DNA of 64,000 bases, from NCBI GenBank assembly GCA_029817715.1, contig JARUPY010000090.1, positions 1,736,001 to 1,800,000 of the forward strand, written 5' to 3'. A model generated the notes under the pieces. The model did not search any database, had not been told where the DNA came from, and saw nothing but the letters and a program-made list of their open reading frames with translations. The translations under genes were made by a program, and so were the position numbers. Below are positions 27,981-36,689 of this stretch, piece after piece (the first letter of the stretch is position 1; every line of letters begins with the position of its first letter). Source of the DNA: Melastoma dodecandrum. Taxonomy: Eukaryota > Streptophyta > Magnoliopsida > Myrtales > Melastomataceae.

Positions 27981-28898
27981 TCAGACGAATTGCGAGCTGA
28001 ACAGCGTGGCGGCGAGCGCCGTCCTGTTCTCGACGCCCATCTTGGCGAAGATGACCTCGAGGTGCTTGTCGATCGTGCGCGGGCTCAGCGACAGGATCGC
28101 CGCGACGTCGCGGTTGGACTTCCCTTGCGCGATCCACGCGGCGACCTCCGCCTCGCGTCGCGTCAGCGCGAATCGCGCGCGCAGGGCCTCGTTGCGGTCG
28201 GACGAGGCGACGGCGGAGATGCGCAGAATGATCTCGCCGCGATCGGTGGACCCGCCGAAGCCGATGCGCAGCTGCGCGCCGGCCGTCTCGACGGCGATCT
28301 CGTCGCCGCCCGGAAGCGGGGCGCCGCTCACCTTGCCGCGCAGCCACTCGATGACGGCAGGCGGCAGCCGCAGCCGATCCTCGCCGGGGGCGCGAAAGCG
28401 CTCTTCGACGAGGCGGTAGGCCTGCGGCGTGAACCAGAGGATGTCGCCCGCCCGGTCGACCGCGATGAGGAACTGCGCGGCGGCGTCGAGCGCGGTGAAC
28501 GCGCTCTTCAGCTTGCGCGCGTTTGCCAGGTGGGTGCGGATGCGGGCGAGCATGGAATCGATGTCGAGCGGCTTGGTGACGTAGTCGGCGCCGCCGACCT
28601 GGAAGGCGCGCACGCTGTGTTCCGGCTCGGACAGGCCGGTCATGAAGATCACCGGCACGTGCTCGAACCCCGGCAGCTTCTTCAGCTCGCGGCACGTCTC
28701 GAAGCCGTCCATCGTCGGCATGACCGCGTCCATCAGCACGACGTCGGGCATCAGGCGCGTGGCGACCCGGAGCGCCGCGGCGCCGTCGAGCGCCACCGAC
28801 ACCGCCATGCCGGCGCCGTCGAGCACGTCGGTCAGCATGCGCAGCGTCTCCGGCGAATCGTCGACGACGAGCACCACATCTGTCGCGTGCGGGTTCAC
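27981..28898 (-). CDS. Receiver-LuxR response regulator paired with the NCS1-like kinase
   Basis: A 305-residue transcription factor. The receiver covers residues 5-125 (VVLVVDDSPETLRM, Asp57 in VVLMDAVMPTMDG, VTKPLD lysine). A middle segment of about 100 residues resembles a small sensory domain (FLIAVDRAGDILWFTP). The C-terminal LuxR/FixJ helix-turn-helix has FALTRREAEVAAWIAQGKSN and SPRTIDKHLEVIFAKMG. The GTG start at 28898 overlaps the kinase stop by four bases. It is followed by ureE at 46 bp. It is the best candidate to bind the palindrome blocks before both urtA genes (inference). Confidence 0.9.
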   Translation of the reverse strand: MNPHATDVVLVVDDSPETLRMLTDVLDGAGMAVSVALDGAAALRVATRLMPDVVLMDAVMPTMDGFETCRELKKLPGFEHVPVIFMTGLSEPEHSVRAFQVGGADYVTKPLDIDSMLARIRTHLANARKLKSAFTALDAAAQFLIAVDRAGDILWFTPQAYRLVEERFRAPGEDRLRLPPAVIEWLRGKVSGAPLPGGDEIAVETAGAQLRIGFGGSTDRGEIILRISAVASSDRNEALRARFALTRREAEVAAWIAQGKSNRDVAAILSLSPRTIDKHLEVIFAKMGVENRTALAATLFSSQFV

Positions 28899-31800
28899 GC
28901 CGTCGGCTCGCGCAGGCTTTCGAGCGCGGCGGCGAGGCCGCGCAGGTCGACGTTGTCGACGAAGACGAGGAGGCGGTTGGCGAACGGCCGGTGGCGTTCG
29001 TCCTTGGCGATGTCGGCCAGCGCCTCGCGGAGGCCACGCACGAAGCCGATCTCGCAGAGGTCGATCAGCCCCTCCAGCCGGTCGCTCTCCGGCCGCGGAA
29101 GGCTCTCGAGCGGCACGTCGGCTTCGATCGTCGGCGCGGCGCGCGCGTCCGACGCATCGAGCCCGAGCAGCGCCAGGGTCGTCTCGGTCAGCCGCGCGAT
29201 ATCGATCGGCTTCATGACGTAGGCGTCGTGGAAAGGCAGCGCGATCGCCGTGCGGTGCTCCTCGATGGCGCTCGCCGAGACCATCACGATCCGCGCCTCG
29301 GTATGACCGGCGGCTCGAAGCTGCTCGGCGAGCTGCCAGCCGTGCATGTCGGGTAGCCCGACGTCGAGCAGGAACAGATCGGGTTGCGTGAGGTCGGCGA
29401 CGCGCAGGCCTTCGCTTGCCGTCTCGGCGGCGAACAGCGTGAAGCCGAGCGGCGCCATCGCCTCGGCGATCACGTCGCGGTGGGTCGCGTCGTCGTCGAC
29501 GACCAGGATGGCGCGCCCCGCGCCGACGTCCGGGCTGAGCAGGCGCTCGACGATCGCCGGCAGCTTGGTGTCGTTGACCCTCGGGAGGAAGAGGCGCAGG
29601 CGGAAGACGCTGCCGCGCCCCAATTCGCTCTCGACCACGATGTCGCCGCCCATCACGCGGGCGAGCAGACGGCAGATCGTCAGGCCGAGACCGGTGCCCG
29701 ACGCCGTCAGGCCCGACGCCAGCCGCTCGAAGGGCTCGAAGATCCGCTCCAGATCCTCCGCCGCGATGCCGGGCCCGGTGTCGGCGATGGCGAATTCCGC
29801 GACCTCGTTGCGATAGCGGATCGTCAGGTCGACGCGCCCCTTCGGGGTGAACTTCATCGCGTTCGACAGGAGGTTGATGATGATCTGCCGCAAGCGCTTC
29901 TCGTCGCTCGCCACGATCTCCGGAAGGTCGCTCGCGATCTCGGCCTCGAAGACGATGTCCTTGGCCGCCGCCTGGACCGAGAACATGTCGACGATCTGCT
30001 TCAGGAACGGCTTGATGGCGATCTCGTCGCGCGACAGGTCGAGCTTGCCGGCCTCGACCTTCGAGATGTCGAGGAGCCCGTCGATCAGGCCGGAGAGATG
30101 ACCGGCGCTGCGGCGCATGACGGCGATCTGGCCCCGCGGCTTGGTGGCGATCGCCGCGTCCCGTTCGAGCAATTGCGCGTAGCCCATGATCGTGTTGAGC
30201 GGCGTGCGCAACTCGTGGCTGAGCCCGACGACGTAGCGGCTCTTGGCGTAGTTCGCCGACTCCGCCGCCTCCTTCGCCCGCTTCAGCGCGGCGTCGGTGC
30301 GCTCGTGCGCTTCGATCTCCTCCATCAGCAATTGCGTCTGACGCAGCATCTCGTCCTGCGCGGCGCGCCGGCTGACCTGCACCAGCACGAACAGCCAGCT
30401 GCCGACGCCGATCACGATGAGCAACAGGACGAAGACCTTCCACAGCGTCGCCACGAGGGCTGCGTGGTCGACGCTTCGATCGGTGCCGATCTGCAGGCCG
30501 ATCAGCCCGAGCAGGAACGCGACGAGCAGGGTCGACAGGCCGAACGCCAAGGCGAACTCGACGACATGCGGCCGGATCAGGTGGCGCCAGCGCGCCGGCG
30601 CGATGCCAGCGAGCCCGTCGGCGAGCTGCCGATGCATGCGGGCGTGAGGCTTGCAGAGGTCGTGGCAGCGGGCGTCGAGCGAGCAGCAGAGCGAGCAGAT
30701 CGGTCCGGCGTACGCAGGGCACGACGCCATGTCTTCCGTCTCGAAGGTGTTCTCGCAGATGCAGCAGCGCAGGCTCGTCGACCCCACCGCGACCGGCTCG
30801 GGTCGACGCGCGAGGTAGTAGCGGCCGCGCGTCGCGACCGCGATCAGGGGCGCGACGACGAGAGACGTGGCGAGGGCGAGAAAGGGCGAGAGCGCCTTGG
30901 TCGTCGCGCCGAAGGCGCCGATCTGCGCCAGCGTCGCGAGGATCGTCGCGGTGGCCATGGCGCCGACGCCGACGGGGTTGATGTCGTAGAGATACGCGCG
31001 CTTGAACTCGATCCCGGGCGGGGACAGGCCCAGCGGCTTGTTGATGATGAGATCGGCGACGAGCGCCCCGACCCAGGCGACCGCCAGGCTCGAGTAGAAG
31101 GCGAGCGTGCGCTCCAGCGCCTCGTAGACGCCGAGCTCCATGACGAGGAGCGCCAAGGTGACGTTGAACACCAGCCAGACGACGCGACCGGGATGCGAGT
31201 GCGTCAGTCGCGAGAAGAAGTTCGACCAGGCGATCGATCCCGCATAGGCGTTGGTGACGTTGATCTTGATCTGGCAGACCGCGACGAAGACGCAGGCGAT
31301 CGCCAGCGACAGGGGGCCCGGGCCGACGATCGCCGCGAACCCGGCGGCATACATGCGAGGCGGATCGCCGGCCAGGCGGCTCGCGACGCCGTGGTGGACG
31401 AGATAGACCGCGAAGAACGACCCGGCGAAGAGCTTGAGCACGCCGACGACGATCCAGCCGGGGCCCGACGAGAGCAGGGCGAGCCACCAGGCCTTCGTGC
31501 GCTGCCGGGCGTCCGGCAGGAAGCGCAGGAAGTCGACCTGCTCGCCGACCTGCACGATGAGGGCGAACGCCACCGAGGCCGCGGCGCCGAACGACACGAG
31601 ATCGAAGCCGCGGCCGCCTGACGCGCCGACGAAGTGCGTCCAGCCGCCGAGCTCCTGCGGATCGCGCATGACGATGGCCGCGACCGGACACAGGTTGAGC
31701 GCAATCCATATCGGCTGCGACCAGACCTGCAGGCGGCTGATCGCCGAGATGCCGTAGACGACGAGCGGGATGACGACGAGCGCGCTGATCAGGTAGCCGA

Positions 31801-32251
31801 TCGGTCGCGGGATGCCGACGCAGAGCTCGAGGGCCATCGCGAGGATGACCGATTCGATCGCGAAGAAGATGAACGTGAACGAGGCGTAGATGAGCGAGGT
31901 GATCGTCGAGCCGATGTAGCCGAAGCCGGCGCCGCGGGTGAGCAGGTCGATGTCGACGCCGTATTTGGCGGCGTAGAAGCAGATCGGCAGCGCGGTCGTG
32001 AAGATCGCCACGCTGACCACGGCGATCGCCACGGCGGCGTTGGTGAAGCCGTAGCTCAGCGTGATCGAACCGCCGATCGCCTCCAGCGCGAGGAACGAGG
32101 CCGCGCCGAGCGCCGTCTGGCCGACGCGCGCCGCCGACCAGCGCCGCGCGCGCTTGGCGGTGAAGCGAAGGGCGAAATCCTCCAACGTCTCGTTGGCGGC
32201 CCATTGATTGTATTCGCGCCTGACGCGATCGATCCGCTGACGCGCTGCCAT
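28895..32251 (-). CDS. Hybrid histidine kinase with NCS1-transporter-like sensor domain
   Basis: An 1118-residue membrane protein. Residues about 40-480 form a full NCS1-like (purine/cytosine/allantoin permease type) domain with about 12 helices (ALEAIGGSITLSYGFTNA; INVTNAYAGSIAWSNFFSR). Residues 496-535 are a cysteine cluster (CCICE, CPAYAGPICSLCC, CHDLC) that could bind zinc. Two more helices follow at about 565-590 and 604-626. Then HisKA with His679 (SHELRTPLN), HATPase_c (NLLSNAMKF, DTGPGIAAED, GTGLGLTICR) and a receiver with Asp963 (LLDVGLPDMHGW). It resembles CbrA-type transporter-kinase fusions in plan, but with a different carrier family. Position between urease and urea uptake genes suggests it senses urea, an amide or a purine breakdown product. 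Confidence 0.9.
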   Translation of the reverse strand: MAARQRIDRVRREYNQWAANETLEDFALRFTAKRARRWSAARVGQTALGAASFLALEAIGGSITLSYGFTNAAVAIAVVSVAIFTTALPICFYAAKYGVDIDLLTRGAGFGYIGSTITSLIYASFTFIFFAIESVILAMALELCVGIPRPIGYLISALVVIPLVVYGISAISRLQVWSQPIWIALNLCPVAAIVMRDPQELGGWTHFVGASGGRGFDLVSFGAAASVAFALIVQVGEQVDFLRFLPDARQRTKAWWLALLSSGPGWIVVGVLKLFAGSFFAVYLVHHGVASRLAGDPPRMYAAGFAAIVGPGPLSLAIACVFVAVCQIKINVTNAYAGSIAWSNFFSRLTHSHPGRVVWLVFNVTLALLVMELGVYEALERTLAFYSSLAVAWVGALVADLIINKPLGLSPPGIEFKRAYLYDINPVGVGAMATATILATLAQIGAFGATTKALSPFLALATSLVVAPLIAVATRGRYYLARRPEPVAVGSTSLRCCICENTFETEDMASCPAYAGPICSLCCSLDARCHDLCKPHARMHRQLADGLAGIAPARWRHLIRPHVVEFALAFGLSTLLVAFLLGLIGLQIGTDRSVDHAALVATLWKVFVLLLIVIGVGSWLFVLVQVSRRAAQDEMLRQTQLLMEEIEAHERTDAALKRAKEAAESANYAKSRYVVGLSHELRTPLNTIMGYAQLLERDAAIATKPRGQIAVMRRSAGHLSGLIDGLLDISKVEAGKLDLSRDEIAIKPFLKQIVDMFSVQAAAKDIVFEAEIASDLPEIVASDEKRLRQIIINLLSNAMKFTPKGRVDLTIRYRNEVAEFAIADTGPGIAAEDLERIFEPFERLASGLTASGTGLGLTICRLLARVMGGDIVVESELGRGSVFRLRLFLPRVNDTKLPAIVERLLSPDVGAGRAILVVDDDATHRDVIAEAMAPLGFTLFAAETASEGLRVADLTQPDLFLLDVGLPDMHGWQLAEQLRAAGHTEARIVMVSASAIEEHRTAIALPFHDAYVMKPIDIARLTETTLALLGLDASDARAAPTIEADVPLESLPRPESDRLEGLIDLCEIGFVRGLREALADIAKDERHRPFANRLLVFVDNVDLRGLAAALESLREPTA

Positions 32252-32333
32252 GGTGATCGTCTACATCCCGGCCGGTTAATCGACCATCGCCCGGCCGATC
32301 GTTTGGCTCATCGTTCAGCCCATCATTCGGCAT

Positions 32334-32349
32334 TGCAACAAAGCGGCCA
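32334..32349 (-). promoter_or_regulatory. Sigma-54 promoter for the NCS1-kinase/urease unit
   Basis: On the minus strand the bases read TGGCCGCTTTGTTGCA. TGGC at -24 and TTGCA at -12 match the RpoN consensus, with the required ten bases between GG and GC. Transcription would begin near 32323, giving a 72-base leader before the kinase start. This predicts control by nitrogen-limitation activators such as NtrC. Confidence 0.7.
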
Positions 32350-32424
32350 CCGACGGCAATCGGCAAGCTCCCTTCGCTCGGCGCCCGCTCGGCGCTCCAT
32401 TATCAGCGAATCGCCGCAGCCGCA

Positions 32425-32451
32425 TACGTGGTCCTACGTATTGCTGCAGTG
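32425..32451 (+). promoter_or_regulatory. TACG..CGTA palindrome block upstream of urtA2 (copy 2)
   Basis: The core ATACGTGGTCCTACGTAT (32424-32441) is a perfect palindrome of 6-bp arms around a six-base centre, followed by TTGCTGCAGTG. It matches the urtA1 upstream block at 23 of 27 positions. It lies 65-91 bp before urtA2 and roughly 100 bp upstream of the predicted start of the divergent sigma-54 transcript, so it could act on both sides. Confidence 0.65.
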
Positions 32452-32515
32452 CCGCATGGCGCGCCACCCTGAAGTCGTCCGAGCCGTGGGGCGCGGCCGG
32501 TATCGAGGGGTGGGT

Positions 32516-33763
32516 ATGTCACGGGACGACGATCACGACGCGCTGCGGCGCCAGATCCTCAAAGGCATCGCGGCGTTGCCGGCCATCAGCTTCTTCGGAA
32601 GCCGGGCCTCCGCGGCTCCCGCCACCACCGCCGTCGACACGACCGGCCTCGCCGTCACGGACGACAGCGTGACCGTCGGCATCCTGCATTCGATCACCGG
32701 CACGATGGCGATCTCCGAGACGGGCTCCGTCGAGGCGGAGAAGCTCGCCATCGCGCAGATCAACGCGTCCGGCGGCGTCCTCGGCCGGCAGATCAAGGTC
32801 ATCCAGGAGGACGGCGCCTCCGATTGGCCGACATTCGCCGAGAAGGCGAAGAAGCTGCTCGCCAGCGACCATTGCGCGGCGGTGTTCGGGTGCTGGACCT
32901 CGGCGTCGCGCAAGGCCGTGCTGCCGGTCTTCGAGCAGTACAACGGCATGCTGTATTATCCGACCTTCTACGAGGGCCTCGAGCAGTCGAAGAACGTCAT
33001 CTACACCGGCCAGGAGGCGACCCAGCAGATCCTCGCCGGCCTGAACTGGGTCGAGAAGCAGAAGAACGCCAAGACGTTCTACCTGCTCGGCTCCGACTAC
33101 ATCTGGCCGCGGACCTCCATGAAGATCGCGCGCAAGCACATCGAGAACGTGCTGCATCAAAGGGTGGTCGGCGAGGATTATTTCCCGCTGGGCAGCACGC
33201 AGTTCAACTCGGTGATCAACAAGATCAAGCTGAAGAAGCCCGACGTCATCTACGTGGCCGTCGTCGGCGGCTCGAACGTCGCCTTCTACAAGCAGCTGCG
33301 GGCGGCGGGCATCGACCTTTCCAAGCAGATGCTGATGACGATCTCGGTCACCGAGGACGAGATCGACGGCATCGGCGGCGAGAACATCGCCGGCGCCTAC
33401 GCCTGCATGAAGTACTTCCAGTCGATCGACAGCCCGCAGAACAAGGCCTTCGTCGCCGCCTTCAAGAAGATGTGGGGCGAGAAGACGGTGATCGGCGACG
33501 TGACGCAGGCCGCCTACCTCGGCCCGTGGCTGTGGAAGTTCACCTGCGAGAAAGCCGGCAGCTTCGACGTCGACAAGATCGCCGCCGCCTCGCCCGGGAT
33601 CGAGTTCAAGAACGCGCCGGAAGGCTACGTCCGTATCCATCCCAACCATCACCTGTGGTCGCAGACCCGCGTCGGCAGGGCGCGCACGGATGGGCAATTC
33701 GACATCGTCTACACGACGCCCGAGCTGATCGAGCCGAATCCCTTCCCGAAGGGCTACCAGTAA
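32516..33763 (+). CDS. urtA: Urea/short-chain-amide ABC transporter substrate-binding protein (UrtA2)
   Basis: A Tat-exported periplasmic binding protein of 415 residues, UrtA/FmdD family. The signal has LRRQILKGIAALPAISFFG; the mature part begins DSVTVGILHSITGTMAISETG. Start ATG 32516 follows GAGGGG. The frame is open far upstream but that stretch is antisense to the kinase gene. It closely parallels UrtA1 (16851), both ending EPNPFPKGYQ. It is the first gene of urtABCDE-fmd and delivers urea or small amides to the UrtB/UrtC channel. Confidence 0.94.
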   Translation: MSRDDDHDALRRQILKGIAALPAISFFGSRASAAPATTAVDTTGLAVTDDSVTVGILHSITGTMAISETGSVEAEKLAIAQINASGGVLGRQIKVIQEDGASDWPTFAEKAKKLLASDHCAAVFGCWTSASRKAVLPVFEQYNGMLYYPTFYEGLEQSKNVIYTGQEATQQILAGLNWVEKQKNAKTFYLLGSDYIWPRTSMKIARKHIENVLHQRVVGEDYFPLGSTQFNSVINKIKLKKPDVIYVAVVGGSNVAFYKQLRAAGIDLSKQMLMTISVTEDEIDGIGGENIAGAYACMKYFQSIDSPQNKAFVAAFKKMWGEKTVIGDVTQAAYLGPWLWKFTCEKAGSFDVDKIAAASPGIEFKNAPEGYVRIHPNHHLWSQTRVGRARTDGQFDIVYTTPELIEPNPFPKGYQ

Positions 33764-33808
33764 GCGCACCGGTCGGCCCGGCACGCGACGTGCAGGACCC
33801 CCTCAACG

Positions 33809-33833
33809 CCGTGGCGGACCCGCGTCGCCACGG
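33809..33833 (+). promoter_or_regulatory. Intercistronic stem-loop after urtA2
   Basis: CCGTGGCG and CGCCACGG pair perfectly around a nine-base loop in the 100-bp gap between urtA2 and urtB. Such hairpins often protect the binding-protein mRNA or cause partial termination so that the binding protein outnumbers the membrane subunits. Confidence 0.55.
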
Positions 33834-33863
33834 CCTCTCTGCCTTCCAACAGTGAGACTTGCC

Positions 33864-34790
33864 ATGCTCGGCGGCTACTCCTTCGGCGATCTCGGCTCGA
33901 TCTTCGTGATGCAGGGCTTCGCCGGCCTGATCCTGTTCTCGGTCTTCGTCCTCATGGCGCTCGGCCTGGCGATCATCTTCGGCCAGATGGGCGTGATCAA
34001 CATGGCGCACGGGGAGTTCATGATCCTCGGCGCCTACATGACCTACTTCACCTCGAAGGCGTTCCAGACCTACCTGCCGTCGCTGTTCGGCGGGTATTTC
34101 TTCGTCGCCGTCGTGGTCGCGTTCATCGCCTCCGGGGCGCTCGGCCTGCTCGTCGAATGGGCGTTGATCAGGCGGCTCTACCACCGCCCTCTCGACACGC
34201 TGCTGGCGACCTGGGGGCTCAGCCTCATCCTGCAGCAGGTCTACCGCTCGGTGTTCGGGGCGCGCGAGGTCGGCGTCGACCTGCCGCAATGGATGCTCGG
34301 CTCGTGGCAGGTCTCCGATTCGATCCAGATCCCGATCAACGGCATGCTCATCATGGCGCTGACGATCCTCATCACGCTCGTCGTCGGCGCCATGATGTAC
34401 AGGTCGCGCTGGGGCCGCTCGGTGCGGGCGGTCGTGCAGAACAGGCCGATCGCCGGCGCCGTCGGCATCAACACCGACCGCGTCGATCGCTACACGTTCG
34501 CGATCGGCTGCGGCATCGCCGGGGTCGCCGGCTCGGCGTTCACGATGATCGGCTCGACCGGGCCGACGTCGGGCCAGCTCTACATCGTCAACGCCTTCCT
34601 GATCGTCGTCTTCGGCGGTGCGCAGAGCCTCGTCGGCACCATCGCCTCGGCCTTCTCGATCTCGCAGACGCAGTCGACGCTGGAGTTCTTCCTCTCCGGC
34701 TCGATGGCGTCGGTGATCACGCTCCTGCTCGTCGTCGGCATCCTGATGCTGCGGCCGCAGGGACTGTTCGTTCTCAAGGTCCGGCGCTGA
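33864..34790 (+). CDS. urtB: Urea/amide ABC transporter permease UrtB
   Basis: One of two LivH/LivM-type membrane subunits. About 308 residues and eight or so TM helices. Family features are LGLAIIFGQMGVINMAHGEF, LLATWGLSLILQQVYR and FGGAQSLVGTIASAF. ATG 33864 is used here; an in-frame GTG at 33852 would add four residues (MRLA). It pairs with UrtC. Confidence 0.93.
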   Translation: MLGGYSFGDLGSIFVMQGFAGLILFSVFVLMALGLAIIFGQMGVINMAHGEFMILGAYMTYFTSKAFQTYLPSLFGGYFFVAVVVAFIASGALGLLVEWALIRRLYHRPLDTLLATWGLSLILQQVYRSVFGAREVGVDLPQWMLGSWQVSDSIQIPINGMLIMALTILITLVVGAMMYRSRWGRSVRAVVQNRPIAGAVGINTDRVDRYTFAIGCGIAGVAGSAFTMIGSTGPTSGQLYIVNAFLIVVFGGAQSLVGTIASAFSISQTQSTLEFFLSGSMASVITLLLVVGILMLRPQGLFVLKVRR

Positions 34791-34800
34791 GGAGCCAGAT

Positions 34801-35931
34801 ATGCCCAACGGAACGCCTTTCCTCGGCCGGGCCGGCTGGCTGAACCTCGCCATCCTGGCGGTGATCCTGCTCGTCGTCTTCCCGGCGCTGCTCGATCCGT
34901 TCAGGCTCAACCTGGTCGGCAAGTACCTCACCTACGCCTTCGTCGCGGTCGGCCTCGTCATCTGCTGGGGCTACGGCGGCGTGCTGTCGCTGGGGCAGGG
35001 CGTGTTCTTCGGCCTCGGCGGCTATTGCATGGCGATGTACCTCAAGCTCGAGGCCTCGAGCGTCGCCAACACCAAGATCCAGTCGACGCCGGGCATCCCC
35101 GACTTCATGGACTGGAACCAGATCACCGCGCTGCCGGCGTTCTGGGTGCCGTTCAAGAGCCTGCCGCTGACGATCATCGCCGTGCTCGTCGTGCCGACGC
35201 TGCTCGCCGCGATCCTCAGCTACGCGATGTTCAAGCGGCGCGTCGGCGGCGTCTATTTCGCGATCATCACGCAGGCCGTCGCGTCGATCCTGACCATCCT
35301 CATCATCGGCCAGCAGGGCTATACCGGCGGCGTCAACGGCATCACCGACCTGCGCACGCTGCACGGCTGGGACATCCGCACCGACCACGCCCACACCATC
35401 CTCTACTTCGTCAACGCCGTGCTGTTGCTCGCCTGCCTGCTCGCCGGCCAGTACATCACGCGCTCGAAGCTCGGCCGCATCCTCATCGCGATGCGGACCA
35501 AGGTCGATCGCGTCCGCTTCTCCGGCTACTCGGTCGCCGGCTTCCAGGTCTTCTCGTTCTGCGTCGCGGCGATGTTCGCGGCGATCGGCGGCGCGATGTT
35601 CACGCTGCAGGTCGGGTTCATGTCGCCGTCCTTCGTCGGCATCGTGCCGTCGATCGAGATGGTGATCTACACCGCCGTCGGGGGGCGCTACTCGCTGTTC
35701 GGCGCCATCTACGGGACGCTGCTCGTCAACTACGCGAAGTCGAGCTTCTCGGAGGCCTTCCCGCAGCTCTGGCAGCTCGGCCTCGGCGCCCTGTTCATCG
35801 CGGTCGTCCTGTTCTTCCCGAACGGCCTCGCCGGGATCTACCGCAGCTTCATCGCGCCCCGCGTGCAGAAGATGCTCGGCGCGCGCGCCGTGAAGGACCC
35901 GAGCGAAGCCCTCCAGATCCCGGCGGAGTGA
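34801..35931 (+). CDS. urtC: Urea/amide ABC transporter permease UrtC
   Basis: The LivM-type partner of UrtB, 376 residues. Visible: CWGYGGVLSLGQGVFFGLGGY (the conserved permease loop), GQQGYTGGVNGITDL and YTAVGGRYSLFGAIYGTLL. GAGGAGCC lies before the ATG at 34801, ten bases after urtB. Confidence 0.94.
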   Translation: MPNGTPFLGRAGWLNLAILAVILLVVFPALLDPFRLNLVGKYLTYAFVAVGLVICWGYGGVLSLGQGVFFGLGGYCMAMYLKLEASSVANTKIQSTPGIPDFMDWNQITALPAFWVPFKSLPLTIIAVLVVPTLLAAILSYAMFKRRVGGVYFAIITQAVASILTILIIGQQGYTGGVNGITDLRTLHGWDIRTDHAHTILYFVNAVLLLACLLAGQYITRSKLGRILIAMRTKVDRVRFSGYSVAGFQVFSFCVAAMFAAIGGAMFTLQVGFMSPSFVGIVPSIEMVIYTAVGGRYSLFGAIYGTLLVNYAKSSFSEAFPQLWQLGLGALFIAVVLFFPNGLAGIYRSFIAPRVQKMLGARAVKDPSEALQIPAE

Positions 35932-35935
35932 GGAC

Positions 35936-36679
35936 ATGAGCGAGACCGACTTCCTCCTCGCGGTCGAGAACCTGACCGTCTCCTTCGACGGCTTCAAGGC
36001 CGTCAACGACCTCACCTTCTACCTCGACGAGAAGGACATCCGCGTCATCATCGGCCCCAACGGCGCCGGCAAGACGACGGTGCTCGATCTCATCTGCGGC
36101 AAGACCAGGGCGAGCGACGGCTCGATCAAGTTCCGCAACAAGGAGATCACCAAGCTCAACGAGAACGAGATCGTCCTCGCCGGCATCGGCCGCAAGTTCC
36201 AGACGCCGTCGATCTACGACGAGCTGACCGTCTTCGAGAACCTCGAGATTTCGTATCCGAAGGGCCGCAGCGTGTTCGGCGCGCTGACCTTCAGGCGCGA
36301 CGCCGCGGTGATCGCGCGCGTCGAGGAGATCGCCGAGATCATCTTCCTCAAGGACCAGCTGAAGCAGAACGCCGAATACCTCAGCCACGGGCAGAAGCAA
36401 TGGCTCGAGATCGGCATGCTGCTCATCCAGGACCCCGACCTGCTGATGCTCGACGAGCCGGTCGCCGGCATGAGCGTCAGCGAGCGCGTCAAGACCGCCG
36501 AGCTCCTCAACCGGATCATCGCCGATCGCTCGGTCATCGTCATCGAGCACGACATGAAGTTCGTCGAGGACATCGCCCGCAAGGTGACGGTCCTGCACCA
36601 GGGCCGCATCCTGTCCGAAGGGACGATGGCCGAGGTGAAGAGCGATCCCAAGGTCGTCGAAGTCTATCTCGGGCATTGA
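35936..36679 (+). CDS. urtD: Urea/amide ABC transporter ATPase UrtD
   Basis: An ABC ATPase of 247 residues. Walker A GPNGAGKTT at 40-48, ABC signature variant LSHGQKQWLE, Walker B LLMLDEPVAGMS, and switch His in VIVIEHDMKFVE. It is LivG-like and forms a pair with UrtE. Starts four bases after urtC. Confidence 0.95.
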   Translation: MSETDFLLAVENLTVSFDGFKAVNDLTFYLDEKDIRVIIGPNGAGKTTVLDLICGKTRASDGSIKFRNKEITKLNENEIVLAGIGRKFQTPSIYDELTVFENLEISYPKGRSVFGALTFRRDAAVIARVEEIAEIIFLKDQLKQNAEYLSHGQKQWLEIGMLLIQDPDLLMLDEPVAGMSVSERVKTAELLNRIIADRSVIVIEHDMKFVEDIARKVTVLHQGRILSEGTMAEVKSDPKVVEVYLGH

Positions 36680-36689
36680 GGAGCGGGCG

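Noticed and set aside
32430..32444. A sigma-54-like GG...TTGC inside the palindrome block before urtA2
   Set aside because: GG and GC are separated by 11 bases instead of 10, and the urtA1 copy has GA in place of GG.
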